The notes below the pieces were generated by a model that saw only the letters and a list, made by a program, of their open reading frames with translations, was not told the origin of the DNA and did no database searches. The position numbers and the translations under genes are program-made. From JBEATZ01 sp041178545 (GTDB lineage Bacteria > Planctomycetota > UBA1135 > UBA2386): a stretch of 10,205 nt of DNA. The first letter of the stretch is position 1. Every line of letters starts with the position of its first letter. The stretch is taken from NCBI GenBank assembly GCA_041178545.1, contig JBEGVB010000018.1:1-10205 (forward strand), read 5' to 3'. This document shows positions 1-5,046 of the stretch, in pieces.

Positions 1-33
1 CTCGGCCTCGACCTGCCGACAGGTACACCATGA
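1..33 (+). CDS. 3' end of an upstream gene (partial)
   Basis: Reading frame 1 is open from the first base and encodes LGLDLPTGTP before a TGA at 31-33. That stop overlaps the ATG of the next gene as ATGA. The same four-base overlap joins eight other gene pairs here, which is the main reason to treat these bases as coding. Only ten residues are visible, so no function can be suggested. Confidence 0.5.
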   Translation, partial: LGLDLPTGTP

Positions 34-476
34 TCCGCTACCTCATCGCAACCATCCTGTTCGCCCTCACCGTCGCCGCGCTCGCCTACCCGCAGCGCCC
101 CACCCTCGAGCAGCTCGACGCGTACCGCACCGAGCTCCGGCCGCTGCTCGACGCAATCCGTCAGGTCGAGTCGGGCGGCGACGACAACGCCGTCGGGGAC
201 AAGGGCAACGCCATCGGCGCCTACCAGATCTGGGCCGTGTACCATGAGGACGCCGTCGAGTGGTGCAAGGAGCTCGGCGGCACCTACGCCAGCTGCTACG
301 AGCGCGCCTATGCCGAGCGCATAGTCGTTGCATACTGGCATCGTTATGCACGGGCCGCACTGCGATCCCAAGACTACGAGACCCTCGCGCGCGTGCACAA
401 CGGCGGGCCGCGCGGCGCCACCAAGAAGGCCACTCTGGCCTACTGGCGCAAGGTTGCCGAACTACTGGAAGACTGA
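30..476 (+). CDS. Exported lysozyme resembling invertebrate-type (destabilase-like) lysozyme; probable endolysin
   Basis: A 148-residue peptidoglycan hydrolase, inferred to cleave the glycan backbone during lysis or entry. Residues 4-19 are a hydrophobic segment ending in ALA, so it is a Sec signal peptide or a signal-anchor-release segment. The core shows VESGG (E47), then GDKGNAIGAYQI (D57), a GGTYASC block (C89, with C79 nearby) and, near the C-terminus, HNGGP (123-127) followed by TLAYW (135-139). From memory of the family, this order matches i-type lysozymes: catalytic Glu in VESG, catalytic Asp before the GYFQI segment, then GGSYxxC and ARIHNGGP...TLxYW. Most of the many cysteines of animal members are absent. 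The start overlaps the upstream stop (ATGA). The gene lies just left of the packaging genes, far from the other possible lysis genes at 9263-10052. The alternative is a generic SLT-type transglycosylase of the same superfamily. Fold assignment is fairly sure; the role in the phage cycle is inferred. Confidence 0.75.
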   Translation: MIRYLIATILFALTVAALAYPQRPTLEQLDAYRTELRPLLDAIRQVESGGDDNAVGDKGNAIGAYQIWAVYHEDAVEWCKELGGTYASCYERAYAERIVVAYWHRYARAALRSQDYETLARVHNGGPRGATKKATLAYWRKVAELLED

Positions 477-479
477 ACC

Positions 480-884
480 ATGAAGATCAGTTCCGAGATC
501 GAAACGAAGTGGCTCAAGACTGCAGAGTCCGCAGCCAGGAAGTTTGCTAGGTACTACAAGGCAACGCGCTGGGTCTGGGCAACCACGAACGAACAAGGAG
601 AACCGGATACCGTGGTGCCGGACACCCTAGCCATCTACCGAACGCTGTGCGAAAGCCTGCGCATCGTCATCAAGATGCTGGAGGAAGGCCCCGACCTCAA
701 GAAAGGCGAGGACTTGTTCGTCAGCGGTGGCGGCTTGGCGGTGTACGTCATGCCAGACCTGTCTGTGTGCTTTCGATTCCACGACGATCAGTGGGACTAC
801 AGCGCCACTCCAGAGGAACTGGACGACGATGCGCCCTTGGTGCTCAACCCCAGGATGATCCCGGTCCGTCGAGACACTCCTTGA
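480..884 (+). CDS. Hypothetical protein, possible moron-like insertion
   Basis: A 134-residue soluble protein that I do not recognise. The N-terminal third (1-35) is basic and likely helical (KTAESAARKFARYYKATR). The middle (45-75) is helical with a LRIVIKMLEEG segment. Residues 80-105 look like beta strands (FVSGGGLAVYVMPDLSVCFRF). The C-terminus is acidic around EELDDDAP. There is no signal peptide or membrane segment. A good Shine-Dalgarno (GGAAGA, 467-472) lies inside the end of the lysozyme gene, 7 bases before the ATG. Codon use is less GC-rich than in its neighbours, and the gene is followed by one of only two real intergenic gaps in the window, which carries a hairpin. That combination suggests a later insertion into the operon. 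Function unknown. Confidence 0.8.
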   Translation: MKISSEIETKWLKTAESAARKFARYYKATRWVWATTNEQGEPDTVVPDTLAIYRTLCESLRIVIKMLEEGPDLKKGEDLFVSGGGLAVYVMPDLSVCFRFHDDQWDYSATPEELDDDAPLVLNPRMIPVRRDTP

Positions 885-895
885 CGGCCGGACGC

Positions 896-917
896 ACGCC
901 GCTATCTGTTGCGGCGT
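896..917 (+). promoter_or_regulatory. Perfect 7-bp hairpin abutting a start codon
   Basis: ACGCCGC (896-902) pairs perfectly with GCGGCGT (911-917) around an 8-base loop. The 3' arm ends at the base before the ATG at 918, where a ribosome-binding site would have to overlap. No T-run follows, so it is not a canonical intrinsic terminator. A TTGACG at 881-886 with TATCTG 16 bases downstream (903-908) could be a weak sigma-70-type promoter whose -10 would sit in the loop, but the -10 match is poor. The hairpin is directly visible; its role (translation control, RNA processing or weak termination) is inference. Confidence 0.5.
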
Positions 918-1133
918 ATGGAGCCGCGCCGCGTCATCCTCACCGTTGAGGTTCTGTCCGACCTGCCCGTGGTCAAGCTGCGGGCAGCCGAGGGCCTCTC
1001 GTTCTACTGGACCGACCCGCGCTGGACGGGCGACTGCAACTCGGTCACCGAGGTGCTCAAGATCGAGCAGCTGCAGGCGAACGTCGTCGCGCCCTCCCGC
1101 CAGGCCAAGCCGGCCAAGAGGCGCCGCCGGTGA
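918..1133 (+). CDS. Small hypothetical protein with basic tail
   Basis: A 71-residue protein from the ATG at 918. An in-frame TTG at 909 would add three residues but lies in a hairpin loop with no ribosome-binding site. The body (residues 5-55) alternates short strand-like and helical stretches (RRVILTVEVLSDLPVVKLRAAEG, split here by no obvious motif), includes DPRWTGDC with a single cysteine, and ends in a strongly basic KPAKRRRR tail that could bind nucleic acid. No Shine-Dalgarno is visible, and the hairpin at 896-917 occupies that position. The stop overlaps the GTG of the next gene (GTGA). GC-rich third positions agree with the flanking phage genes. I do not recognise the family. Confidence 0.65.
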   Translation: MEPRRVILTVEVLSDLPVVKLRAAEGLSFYWTDPRWTGDCNSVTEVLKIEQLQANVVAPSRQAKPAKRRRR

Positions 1134-1375
1134 AGCGCGAGCTCAAGGACGCGTTCGAGAAGTTCTGCGCCAAGGTTCTGCACCGCCTCGAGGAAGGCGC
1201 ACGCGTCTACGGCGACGCCAGCCTCGACCTGCCCACCCCGCGGCTCACCGAGGAGATCCAGCAGGAGCTCGAGGACGTGGCCGGGTGGTCCATCCTGCTG
1301 TGGATGCGCCTCGAGCGAATCCGCTCCACGACCGAGGCCATCCGCAAGCGCATCGACCAGGAAGGCGTGTTCTGA
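1130..1375 (+). CDS. Small helical hypothetical protein; weak resemblance to MazG-like proteins
   Basis: An 81-residue, almost wholly alpha-helical protein starting at GTG 1130, inside the stop of the preceding gene. A Shine-Dalgarno AAGAGG (1116-1121) lies 8 bases upstream. After a basic N-terminal helix comes GARVYGDASLDLP (about residues 23-35), then an acidic helix EEIQQELEDVAGW (about 41-53) and a hydrophobic SILLWMRLERI. Acidic E/D clusters in a helix followed by a hydrophobic helix recall all-alpha NTP pyrophosphatases (MazG-like), where they bind Mg2+. This protein is shorter than that family and a second metal-binding helix is not obvious. Small proteins with this layout are common in phage accessory regions. 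The MazG-like idea is a low-confidence inference; that it is a real gene is well supported. Confidence 0.7.
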   Translation: MKRELKDAFEKFCAKVLHRLEEGARVYGDASLDLPTPRLTEEIQQELEDVAGWSILLWMRLERIRSTTEAIRKRIDQEGVF

Positions 1376-1376
1376 C

Positions 1377-1682
1377 GTGGCCGTCGACATCGAGGCCCTC
1401 AAGGCGCAGCTTGTCGACCGCGCGGTCATGGAAGCCGTGACCAAGGGCAACTGGGACACCGAGGACGAGCCCACCAAGGACGCGTCGATCGCCGCGACCA
1501 CCACCATCTGGGCGCTCATCGACGACCTCGAAGTGGCCAACGCAGCCTACGAGCGCGTGCTGCGCTACGTCCGCGACCCGCGCACCCAACCGCTGCGCGA
1601 TCCTCGAGCAGGCGTCACGCAAGGCGTCGAGACCCGCTACGAGGCTCGTGGCAGCGACGTGTTCGGAGAACTGGAGACCTGA
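1377..1682 (+). CDS. Hypothetical protein
   Basis: A 101-residue soluble protein starting at GTG 1377, one base after the previous stop. AGGAAGG (1359-1365) is a somewhat distant ribosome-binding site, 11 bases away. Residues 1-25 are helical (DIEALKAQLVDRAVMEAVTKG), followed by an acidic loop WDTEDEPTKD and a helix (about 36-66) ending in VLRYVRDPR. The C-terminal 30 residues look disordered, rich in R, G and E. There is no cysteine, signal peptide or membrane segment. Its place between two other small genes and upstream of the HTH and terminase genes suggests a structural or regulatory accessory, but no family is recognised. Confidence 0.65.
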   Translation: MAVDIEALKAQLVDRAVMEAVTKGNWDTEDEPTKDASIAATTTIWALIDDLEVANAAYERVLRYVRDPRTQPLRDPRAGVTQGVETRYEARGSDVFGELET

Positions 1683-1687
1683 CCGTC

Positions 1688-1966
1688 TTGACCGCGCGCA
1701 GGATCATCCTGGTCGCGTACAACGAAGAGGGCAACCGTGTCGGCGAAACGCACCACAACTCCACGATCCCAGACCTCATCGTCCGCGCGATCCGCGACCT
1801 CCACGAGGAAGAAGGCCTCGGCTACACCCTCCTCAGCCGACGCTTCGGCATCTCCCGCAGCGCCATCGCCAAGATCTGCCGATACGAACGCCGCAACCAG
1901 TTCCCCTGCAGGTGGCGCCGAGTTGAAGTTGACGAAGAACGGCAAGAGGATCGGCCGGCCACCTGA
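1688..1966 (+). CDS. Helix-turn-helix DNA-binding protein upstream of terminase
   Basis: A 92-residue protein from TTG 1688; no in-frame ATG or GTG lies nearby. A GGAGA lies 11 bases upstream, which is rather far. After a beta-like RRIILVAYN N-terminus comes helix DLIVRAIRDLHEEE (29-42), then GYTLLSRRFGISRSAIAKI (45-63). This is a textbook HTH: helix, tight GIS turn, then a recognition helix SRSAIAKICRYERR. The fold resembles the resolvase-type or Trp-repressor-like HTH of many phage regulators. The last 14 residues are acidic and are encoded by DNA shared with the start of terS in another frame (1923-1966). Phages often place a small HTH protein directly before the small terminase. It could regulate the late genes or assist pac/cos recognition; which one is not visible. 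Confidence 0.75.
   Translation: MTARRIILVAYNEEGNRVGETHHNSTIPDLIVRAIRDLHEEEGLGYTLLSRRFGISRSAIAKICRYERRNQFPCRWRRVEVDEERQEDRPAT
1910..1915 (+). promoter_or_regulatory. Ribosome-binding site that sets the terS start
   Basis: AGGTGG lies 7 bases before the TTG at 1923, inside the upstream HTH gene. The terS frame is open back to 1737, but the 62 residues upstream of this site are low-complexity S/T/A/P/R sequence read out of frame from the HTH gene. The site therefore supports TTG 1923 as the start. TTG 1929 is a second possibility. Confidence 0.5.
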
Positions 1967-2357
1967 GCCCGTGCCGCAAGACCTCGCCGAGTCCTGCCTG
2001 CAGTGGGTCGCCTCGTCCAGGCCGCTCGCTGAGTGGTGCCGGCAGAACGACGTGAGCACCGACTTGGTGTTCGACTGGAGGGAGAAGGATGACACCTTCC
2101 GGCAGAGGTACGCGCGCGCGCGGGAGATCGGTGGCGAGCACATCGCCGAGCGCCTGCGCCGCCTGGCTGCGGAGCCGAGCGATCACCCCGATGACGTGGC
2201 GCACCGTCGGCTCCAGGTCGACGTGGACAAGTGGCTGCTCGCGCGCTGGTTCCCGAGCCGCTACGGCGACCGGCAGCAGGTCGAGCACAGCGGGCAGATG
2301 AACCTCACGGTCCTGACTGGCGTGCCTGACGCGCCCGAGCGCCTCGAGGACAGGTGA
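1923..2357 (+). CDS. terS: Terminase small subunit
   Basis: A 144-residue DNA-recognition subunit of the packaging terminase. It binds the packaging site and recruits TerL. The basic N-terminus has KRIGRPPEPVP. Residues 22-52 form an HTH-like region (LAEWCRQNDVSTDLVFDW, a short helix, turn, then a recognition helix), followed by the diagnostic DDTFRQRYARAREIG (56-70), which resembles small terminases of the Sf6/P22 kind. Residues 71-113 are the helical oligomerisation part, ending in KWLLARWFPSRYGDR. The C-terminal 30 residues are probably flexible and contact TerL. The start is TTG 1923, giving a 44-base overlap with the HTH gene. The stop overlaps the GTG of the zinc-ribbon gene (GTGA). Position just before TerL confirms the call. 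Exact start is the least sure element. Confidence 0.85.
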   Translation: MKLTKNGKRIGRPPEPVPQDLAESCLQWVASSRPLAEWCRQNDVSTDLVFDWREKDDTFRQRYARAREIGGEHIAERLRRLAAEPSDHPDDVAHRRLQVDVDKWLLARWFPSRYGDRQQVEHSGQMNLTVLTGVPDAPERLEDR

Positions 2358-2560
2358 TCTGCGAGTTCTGCTCGGCCGAGGTGACCGTGCTGCTGTTCGG
2401 CCAGCGCCTGCTGTTGTGCGCCAGCTGCTACGGCGTCGAGCAGGACTTCCGCGTGTCCGTGCTGCGGCACCGACTGTCCCAGGCCGTGAAGCATCGGCAC
2501 GAGGAAGACGTGGCCACGTTGCTCGGCGCGATCAGGTTCCTGCAGGAAGAGACCGCATGA
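2354..2560 (+). CDS. Mini zinc-ribbon protein between terS and terL
   Basis: A 68-residue protein from GTG 2354, overlapping the terS stop by four bases and itself overlapped by the terL ATG (ATGA). Two CxxC pairs, C3-C6 and C22-C25, enclose 15 residues with a beta-hairpin-like TVLLFGQRLLL, the typical layout of a single zinc ribbon. The remainder (28-67) is predicted helical and basic-acidic (VLRHRLSQAVKHRHEEDVATLLGAIRFLQEE). The double stop-start overlap means it is very likely co-translated with both terminase subunits, so a packaging or late-transcription accessory role is plausible. No named family is recognised. The cysteine pattern is directly seen; zinc binding is inferred from it. 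Confidence 0.8.
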   Translation: MICEFCSAEVTVLLFGQRLLLCASCYGVEQDFRVSVLRHRLSQAVKHRHEEDVATLLGAIRFLQEETA

Positions 2561-3876
2561 CAACCGTCGACCTCGGCTACCGACCTCGAGCATGGCAGAC
2601 CGAGTGCCATCGCAACCGTCGCAGGTTCACGGTGCTCATGTTGCACCGCCGCGCAGGCAAGACAGAGCTCGCGCTCATGGAGCTCGTGCATGCTGCGCTC
2701 CGCTGCAAGCTGCCGCTCGGCTTGTTCTGCTACGTCGCGCCCTTCTTGAAGCAGGCGAAGACCATCGCCTGGGCCAGGTTGAAGGCGCGCCTCGAGCCCC
2801 TGCGCCTCGCGTCTGCCATCGAGGTCAACGAGGGCGAGCTCACCGTGTACTGCAAGCACAACGGCGCCACGATCCGCATCCTCGGCGCCGACAACCCCGA
2901 TGCCATCCGCGGCGTCCGCCTCGACGGGATCGTCCTCGACGAGGTCGCGCAGATCCGCCCCGAGGTCTGGGAGTCCATCTGCCAGCCGGCGCTCTCCGAC
3001 CGCAAGGGCTGGGCACTGTTCATCGGGACGCCGAACGGGATCAACCTGTTCTCGCAGCTGTACTACAAGGCTCAGGCCGAGCCAGGATGGCACGCGGGGC
3101 TGTACACCGTGTACCAGACCTCGACCATCGAGGCCGACGAGATCGAGCGCCTGCGCCGCGACATGTCCGAGACCGCATTCGCGCGCGAGTACCTGTGCGA
3201 CCTCACCGCAGCCGGCGACGACCAGCTGATCTCGCTCACCGATGTCGAGGCCGCCGCTCGCCGGCAGTACACCGACCGCGACCTGTTGGGTGCGCCTCGA
3301 GTCCTAGGCGTCGACCCCGCGCGCTTCGGCGACGACCGCTCGGTGATCTTCCGCCGACAGGGCCTGGTGGCGTACAAACCGATCGCGGTGATGGGCCTCG
3401 ACAACATGGAGCTCGCCGCGCGCGTGGCCAACGAGATCGAGGCCTGGCACCCCGATGCGGTGTTCGTGGACAGCGGCGCCGGCGCGGGCGTCATCGACCG
3501 ACTGCGGCAGCTGCGGTACGAGGTCGTCGAGGTCCCGTTCGGCGGCCGTGCCGTCTCGGCCCAGTACCTCAACCGCCGCTGCGAGATGTGGTCCGAGATG
3601 GCCGCCTGGATCAAGGCAGGCCAGATCCCCGACGACGCGGCGCTCAAGCAGGAGCTCGCCACCCCCAAGTACTGGTTCGACGCGGCAGGCAGGCGCGTGC
3701 TCGAGTCGAAGGACGACATCAAGGCGCGGCTCCAGGGCGCCCGATCGCCCGACCTTGCCGACGCCCTCGCCCTCACGTTCGCCCACCCGGTGCGCGCCAA
3801 GACCGAGCGCGACCTTGTCCTCGAGCAGCGGCGCCCGCAGCGGCAGCAGGACTGGGACCCGTACCGTGCCGTGTGA
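2557..3876 (+). CDS. terL: Terminase large subunit (ATPase-nuclease)
   Basis: A 439-residue packaging motor that pumps DNA into the procapsid and cuts the concatemer. The N-terminal ATPase carries a Walker A HRRAGKT (30-36), Walker B IVLDE (125-129, with catalytic E129) and coupling motif GTPNG (157-161). The RNase H-like nuclease shows VLGVDPARFGDD (acidic D253), AVFVDSGAGAG (D305) and SPDLADAL (D402), the three expected metal-binding acids. All key residues are present, so the enzyme looks active. Length is within the usual range for short-tailed phage terminases. The ATG at 2557 is chosen because it overlaps the previous stop and has AGGAAGA (2544-2550) 6 bases upstream. The frame remains open back to 2416, but that stretch is shadow sequence of the zinc-ribbon gene. 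Followed by a hairpin and the largest intergenic gap of the window. Confidence 0.97.
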   Translation: MTTVDLGYRPRAWQTECHRNRRRFTVLMLHRRAGKTELALMELVHAALRCKLPLGLFCYVAPFLKQAKTIAWARLKARLEPLRLASAIEVNEGELTVYCKHNGATIRILGADNPDAIRGVRLDGIVLDEVAQIRPEVWESICQPALSDRKGWALFIGTPNGINLFSQLYYKAQAEPGWHAGLYTVYQTSTIEADEIERLRRDMSETAFAREYLCDLTAAGDDQLISLTDVEAAARRQYTDRDLLGAPRVLGVDPARFGDDRSVIFRRQGLVAYKPIAVMGLDNMELAARVANEIEAWHPDAVFVDSGAGAGVIDRLRQLRYEVVEVPFGGRAVSAQYLNRRCEMWSEMAAWIKAGQIPDDAALKQELATPKYWFDAAGRRVLESKDDIKARLQGARSPDLADALALTFAHPVRAKTERDLVLEQRRPQRQQDWDPYRAV

Positions 3877-3893
3877 CGGGCCTGGGTGCCCGT
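3876..3893 (+). promoter_or_regulatory. Hairpin directly after terL
   Basis: ACGGGC (3876-3881) pairs perfectly with GCCCGT (3888-3893) around a 6-base loop. The first base is the last base of the terL stop codon. No T-tract follows, so it is not a standard intrinsic terminator. It begins the 55-base gap before the acetyltransferase gene, which otherwise holds only GGCGG before the ATG and an ATAGGGT at 3911-3917. An RNA-stability or processing role is possible but unproven. Confidence 0.4.
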
Positions 3894-3931
3894 AGGAACG
3901 GCGATCGTCCATAGGGTCGACTGGCGGCACC

Positions 3932-4381
3932 ATGGCCGAGATCCGCCGCGCACACGTCGAGGAGATGCAACGCTGCGCCGGCGGTCTGTTCGCCGAGCAC
4001 CACGCCGAGATCTCGACCCACCCGCACCTGATGCGCGTCGAGCCCGACTGGGACCGCTACCTGGCGCTGGAGGCCCGAGGCCTGCTGCTGCCGCTCGCGG
4101 TGTTCGCCGAGGACGAGCAGATGGTCGGGTACAGCATCAACATCATGGCCAGGCACCTGCACTACGACCTGGTGATGAGCATCAACGACATGCTGTTCGT
4201 GTCGAAGCCGCACCGCCGTGGGCGCCTCGGCCTGCAGCTGATCCGCGCCACCGAGGCGACCGCCCGGGCGATGGGCGCCAAGCTGATGCTGTGGCCGGCC
4301 AAGGAACGCACCAACCTGGCCGAGCTGTGCCCACGTCTGGGCTACCGGGTGCAGGACATCGTGTTCAGCAAGGAGCTCTAA
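3932..4381 (+). CDS. GNAT-family N-acetyltransferase
   Basis: A 149-residue enzyme expected to transfer acetyl from acetyl-CoA to an amine; the substrate is unknown. The fold signature is clear. An N-terminal helix pair (residues 9-50) is followed by strand LLPLAVFAED and the turn QMVGYSINIM (63-72). Then come strand SINDMLFVSKPHR and the acetyl-CoA pyrophosphate-binding loop RRGRLG (95-100) with helix LQLIRATEATARAMG. The C-terminus has strand KLMLWPAK and the terminal LGYRVQDIVFSK (136-147). Length is typical for single-domain GNATs. The ATG at 3932 follows a weak GGCGG. The gene sits between terL and the portal-proximal genes, and its end carries the AAGGAG that serves the next gene. GNATs recur in this position in many phage genomes, suggesting modification of a virion protein or a host target, but this is inference. 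Confidence 0.88.
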   Translation: MAEIRRAHVEEMQRCAGGLFAEHHAEISTHPHLMRVEPDWDRYLALEARGLLLPLAVFAEDEQMVGYSINIMARHLHYDLVMSINDMLFVSKPHRRGRLGLQLIRATEATARAMGAKLMLWPAKERTNLAELCPRLGYRVQDIVFSKEL

Positions 4382-4382
4382 C

Positions 4383-4709
4383 GTGGCAGACATCGCAGCA
4401 GGAGCAGGCGCAGCCGCGACCCTCGGGTACGGCATCTACGCAGGCGAGAAGGCCAACAAGGCGCAGAAGCAGGCGCTCAAGTCGCAGGAACGCACTCAGG
4501 CCGAGGCCAGGGCCATGGCCGAACGCCAGCAGCGCTCGAGCGAGGAGGCGATCAACCGTGCGAACCGCAAGGCACCCGACGTGAACGCCATCCTCAAGGC
4601 CGCGCAGGAGGCAGGGACCAAGGGCATGAGCACCTCGATGCTCACGGGCAGCCGCGGCGTCGACCCGGCTACCTTGAACCTGTCCCGCTCGACGCTCCTG
4701 GGGGAGTGA
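4383..4709 (+). CDS. Portal-proximal small protein with T-L-L-G motif
   Basis: A 108-residue protein from GTG 4383, one base after the acetyltransferase stop, with a strong Shine-Dalgarno AAGGAG (4370-4375) 7 bases upstream. Residues 2-20 are Ala/Gly-rich and mildly hydrophobic, like the N-terminus of some internal virion proteins. Residues 22-63 are a charged helix rich in K, Q, E and A, likely a coiled coil. After NRKAPDVNAILKAAQEAG comes a conserved-looking C-terminus with TSMLTG (84-89) and STLLG (103-107). Small proteins of this layout are familiar next to phage portal genes, where they are annotated as hypothetical. A virion or assembly role is likely from position; the exact function is unknown. 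Confidence 0.75.
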   Translation: MADIAAGAGAAATLGYGIYAGEKANKAQKQALKSQERTQAEARAMAERQQRSSEEAINRANRKAPDVNAILKAAQEAGTKGMSTSMLTGSRGVDPATLNLSRSTLLGE

Positions 4710-4710
4710 C

Positions 4711-5043
4711 ATGGGCGACGCAGCCAACGTAGTCGACGACGTAGTCCAAGGCGTGCAGGACATCTTCGGCGGTGGCGCCAGTGCCGCGCGCACGGTCACG
4801 GACTACCGCGAGCAGAAGAAGGACGACAAGGCAGCCAAGAAGGCCGAGGCAGCCAAGAGGGCCACGCTGCTGGGCCAGATGGCCGACCGCGCGCCCGTCG
4901 AGCGCAGAGCAGCCGAGGCCGGCGCCGCAAGCCTCATGCAGGGCGCTGTAGGTGCGCCAGGCGGCACCGAGCCCATGGTCACCACACGCCCCGCAGCCAA
5001 GAAGGCGACCATGCTCGGCGGTCGTCCCAACCTCCTCGGATAA
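4711..5043 (+). CDS. Second portal-proximal small protein with repeated T-L/M-L-G motifs
   Basis: A 110-residue protein one base after the previous stop. The N-terminus has a short amphipathic VVDDVVQGVQDIFGGG (7-22). The middle is a highly charged Lys/Ala/Glu helix (32-50). Three short motifs follow: ATLLG (51-55), ATMLG (99-103) and a terminal NLLG (107-110). Two of them are preceded by the same AAK[KR] stretch. It shares the STLLG-type motif with the gene just before it, so the two are probably functionally linked. Residues 60-95 are A/G/P-rich and look flexible. No signal peptide, enzyme motif or cysteine is present. It is followed after 3 bases by the portal, which makes a portal or procapsid partner, or an internal virion protein, the simplest guess. 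Not assigned to a named family. Confidence 0.72.
   Translation: MGDAANVVDDVVQGVQDIFGGGASAARTVTDYREQKKDDKAAKKAEAAKRATLLGQMADRAPVERRAAEAGAASLMQGAVGAPGGTEPMVTTRPAAKKATMLGGRPNLLG
4831..5005 (+). repeat. Three near-identical 12-13 base direct repeats
   Basis: The word GCAGCCAAGA(A/G)GG occurs starting at 4831, 4849 and 4993. Each encodes AAK(K/R) just before or near a T-[LM]-L-G motif in the 4711-5043 gene. The repeats are in one reading frame, so duplication of a short protein module explains them better than a DNA-level element. Confidence 0.55.
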
Positions 5044-5046
5044 CCC

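Noticed and set aside
909..917. TTG start three codons before ATG 918
   Set aside because: It lies in the loop and arm of the hairpin without a Shine-Dalgarno site; ATG is the simpler choice.
1737..1922. 62-residue N-terminal extension of terS
   Set aside because: The residues are low-complexity S/T/A/P/R and lie out of frame over the HTH gene, which has a convincing protein; TTG 1923 with AGGTGG is a better start.
2416..2556. 47-residue N-terminal extension of TerL
   Set aside because: It covers the zinc-ribbon gene in another frame and is Arg/Ala-rich; ATG 2557 has the ATGA overlap and a ribosome-binding site.
2592..3914. 440-codon plus-strand frame overlapping terL
   Set aside because: Highly Arg/Pro/Ala-rich shadow of terL with no domain; terL has all catalytic motifs in its own frame.
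3905..3920. CCATAGGGTCG as a T7-like RNA polymerase promoter end
   Set aside because: Only a short resemblance to the CTATAGGG end of such promoters, single copy in the window, and no phage RNA polymerase gene is visible.
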